DNA from: an uncultured Collinsella sp.
GTDB lineage: Bacteria; Actinomycetota; Coriobacteriia; Coriobacteriales; Coriobacteriaceae
Reading direction: 5' to 3'
Assembly: GCA_900754445.1 (NCBI GenBank)
Contig: CAAECW010000003.1
Coordinates: 1 to 6,538, forward strand
DNA length: 6,538 nucleotides
Shown: piece by piece, positions 6,294-6,538 of the stretch
Layout: each line of letters starts with the position of its first letter
How positions within the stretch are numbered: the first letter of the stretch is position 1
The notes under the pieces: generated by a model
The model's database searches: none
Told to the model about the DNA's origin: nothing
The model's input: only the letters and a program-made list of their open reading frames with translations
Translations under genes and position numbers: made by a program

Positions 6294-6336
6294 ACCGCCC
6301 CGCCGATTGCATATTTCGGCGGGGCGGTTGCTTTTT
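6294..6336 (+). terminator. Intrinsic terminator of the ABC operon
   Basis: ACCGCCCCGCCG (6294-6305) pairs perfectly over 12 bp with CGGCGGGGCGGT (6317-6328), with an 11-base AT-rich loop and a following TGCTTTTT (6329-6336). It lies 63 bases after the permease stop. No T-run follows the stem on the opposite strand, so it acts on plus-strand transcripts. Confidence 0.93.
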
Positions 6337-6538
6337 GCCCACGGGTACCCCCGGGGGCGGCGTGCAAATTCCGGAGTATTCAGCATCCCGGAGCCCGCGG
6401 GCGTGGGAATGGGAGTGCAAAACCACGCCGAAAGCCTTGATTCTGAGCCCCCGGTGCCTCAAAAGCTGGTCTTTTTTACAGAATGCGGCCCATAGCGCCT
6501 GCCTTTCGCCCAAAATCCAGTATGCAGGCATCCTCGGC
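6337..6538. other. Noncoding region with nested inverted repeats and an imperfect repeat
   Basis: No convincing gene is visible. CGGCGTG (6358-6364) and CACGCCG (6424-6430) are perfect inverted repeats that enclose CATCCC (6384-6389) against GGGAATG (6405-6411) and the palindrome GCCCGCGGGC (6393-6402); CCCCCGGGGG lies just before, at 6348-6357. AAATTCCGGAGTATTCAGCA (from 6366) is echoed by AAAATCCAGTATGCAGGCAT (from 6512) with gaps, so a second copy may begin at the window edge. GTGCAAA also occurs twice (6362-6368, 6415-6421). This looks like a dispersed intergenic repeat or a structured RNA. Open frames here on both strands lack ribosome-binding sites or run through the terminator. Confidence 0.45.

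Noticed and set aside
6460..6478. AAAAG/CTTTTTT pairing as a second terminator
   Set aside because: The stem is only five weak A-T-rich pairs, and there is no gene running into it beyond the strong terminator.
5872..6531. A 219-codon minus-strand open frame at the right end
   Set aside because: It crosses the intrinsic terminator and is antisense to the conserved end of the permease; no family signal and no ribosome-binding site.

Overview
The window reads like a chromosomal segment of a GC-rich gut actinobacterium. Coriobacteriia, and Collinsella in particular, is my best guess from codon style, the short structured intergenic repeats and the gene types; I could not test this by search. No plasmid, phage, rRNA, tRNA or CRISPR signal is visible. 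The intact genes have good start sites or tight coupling, and three stretches between them hold remnants or repeats.

Layout. 1-475 has no convincing gene. It holds about two and a half copies of a 52-53 bp GC-rich tandem repeat, then a 172-bp fold-back element with 27-bp terminal inverted repeats (26/27 matching). 476-1054 (+) encodes an O6-alkylguanine-DNA alkyltransferase (Ogt/MGMT family). 1119-1681 (-) is a graveyard: the last ~65 codons of a ClC-type chloride channel joined to the front third of an Abi_2 (AbiD/AbiF-like) gene, which itself has an in-frame TAG. 1849-2487 (-) encodes an intact GyrI-like small-molecule-binding protein. Its promoter region carries a perfect 14-bp palindrome matching the Gram-positive LexA (SOS) box. 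2759-3460 and 3454-6231 (+) are an overlapping pair encoding a MacB/LolD-type ABC ATPase and a two-FtsX-domain permease, closed by a strong intrinsic terminator at 6294-6336. 6337-6538 is noncoding, with nested inverted repeats and an imperfect repeat.

How the parts may work together. The ABC pair is one transport unit: the ATPase drives a permease with eight predicted membrane segments and two large extracytoplasmic domains, probably exporting a peptide, lipid or drug, or performing mechanotransmission. The most interesting theme is DNA-alkylation stress. An alkyltransferase and an apparently SOS-controlled GyrI-like protein lie about 0.8 kb apart, and some GyrI-like proteins hydrolyse cyclopropane DNA alkylators. 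The two are convergent and separated by gene remnants, so they are not an operon; any functional link is inference. I see no clearly new multi-gene system here.
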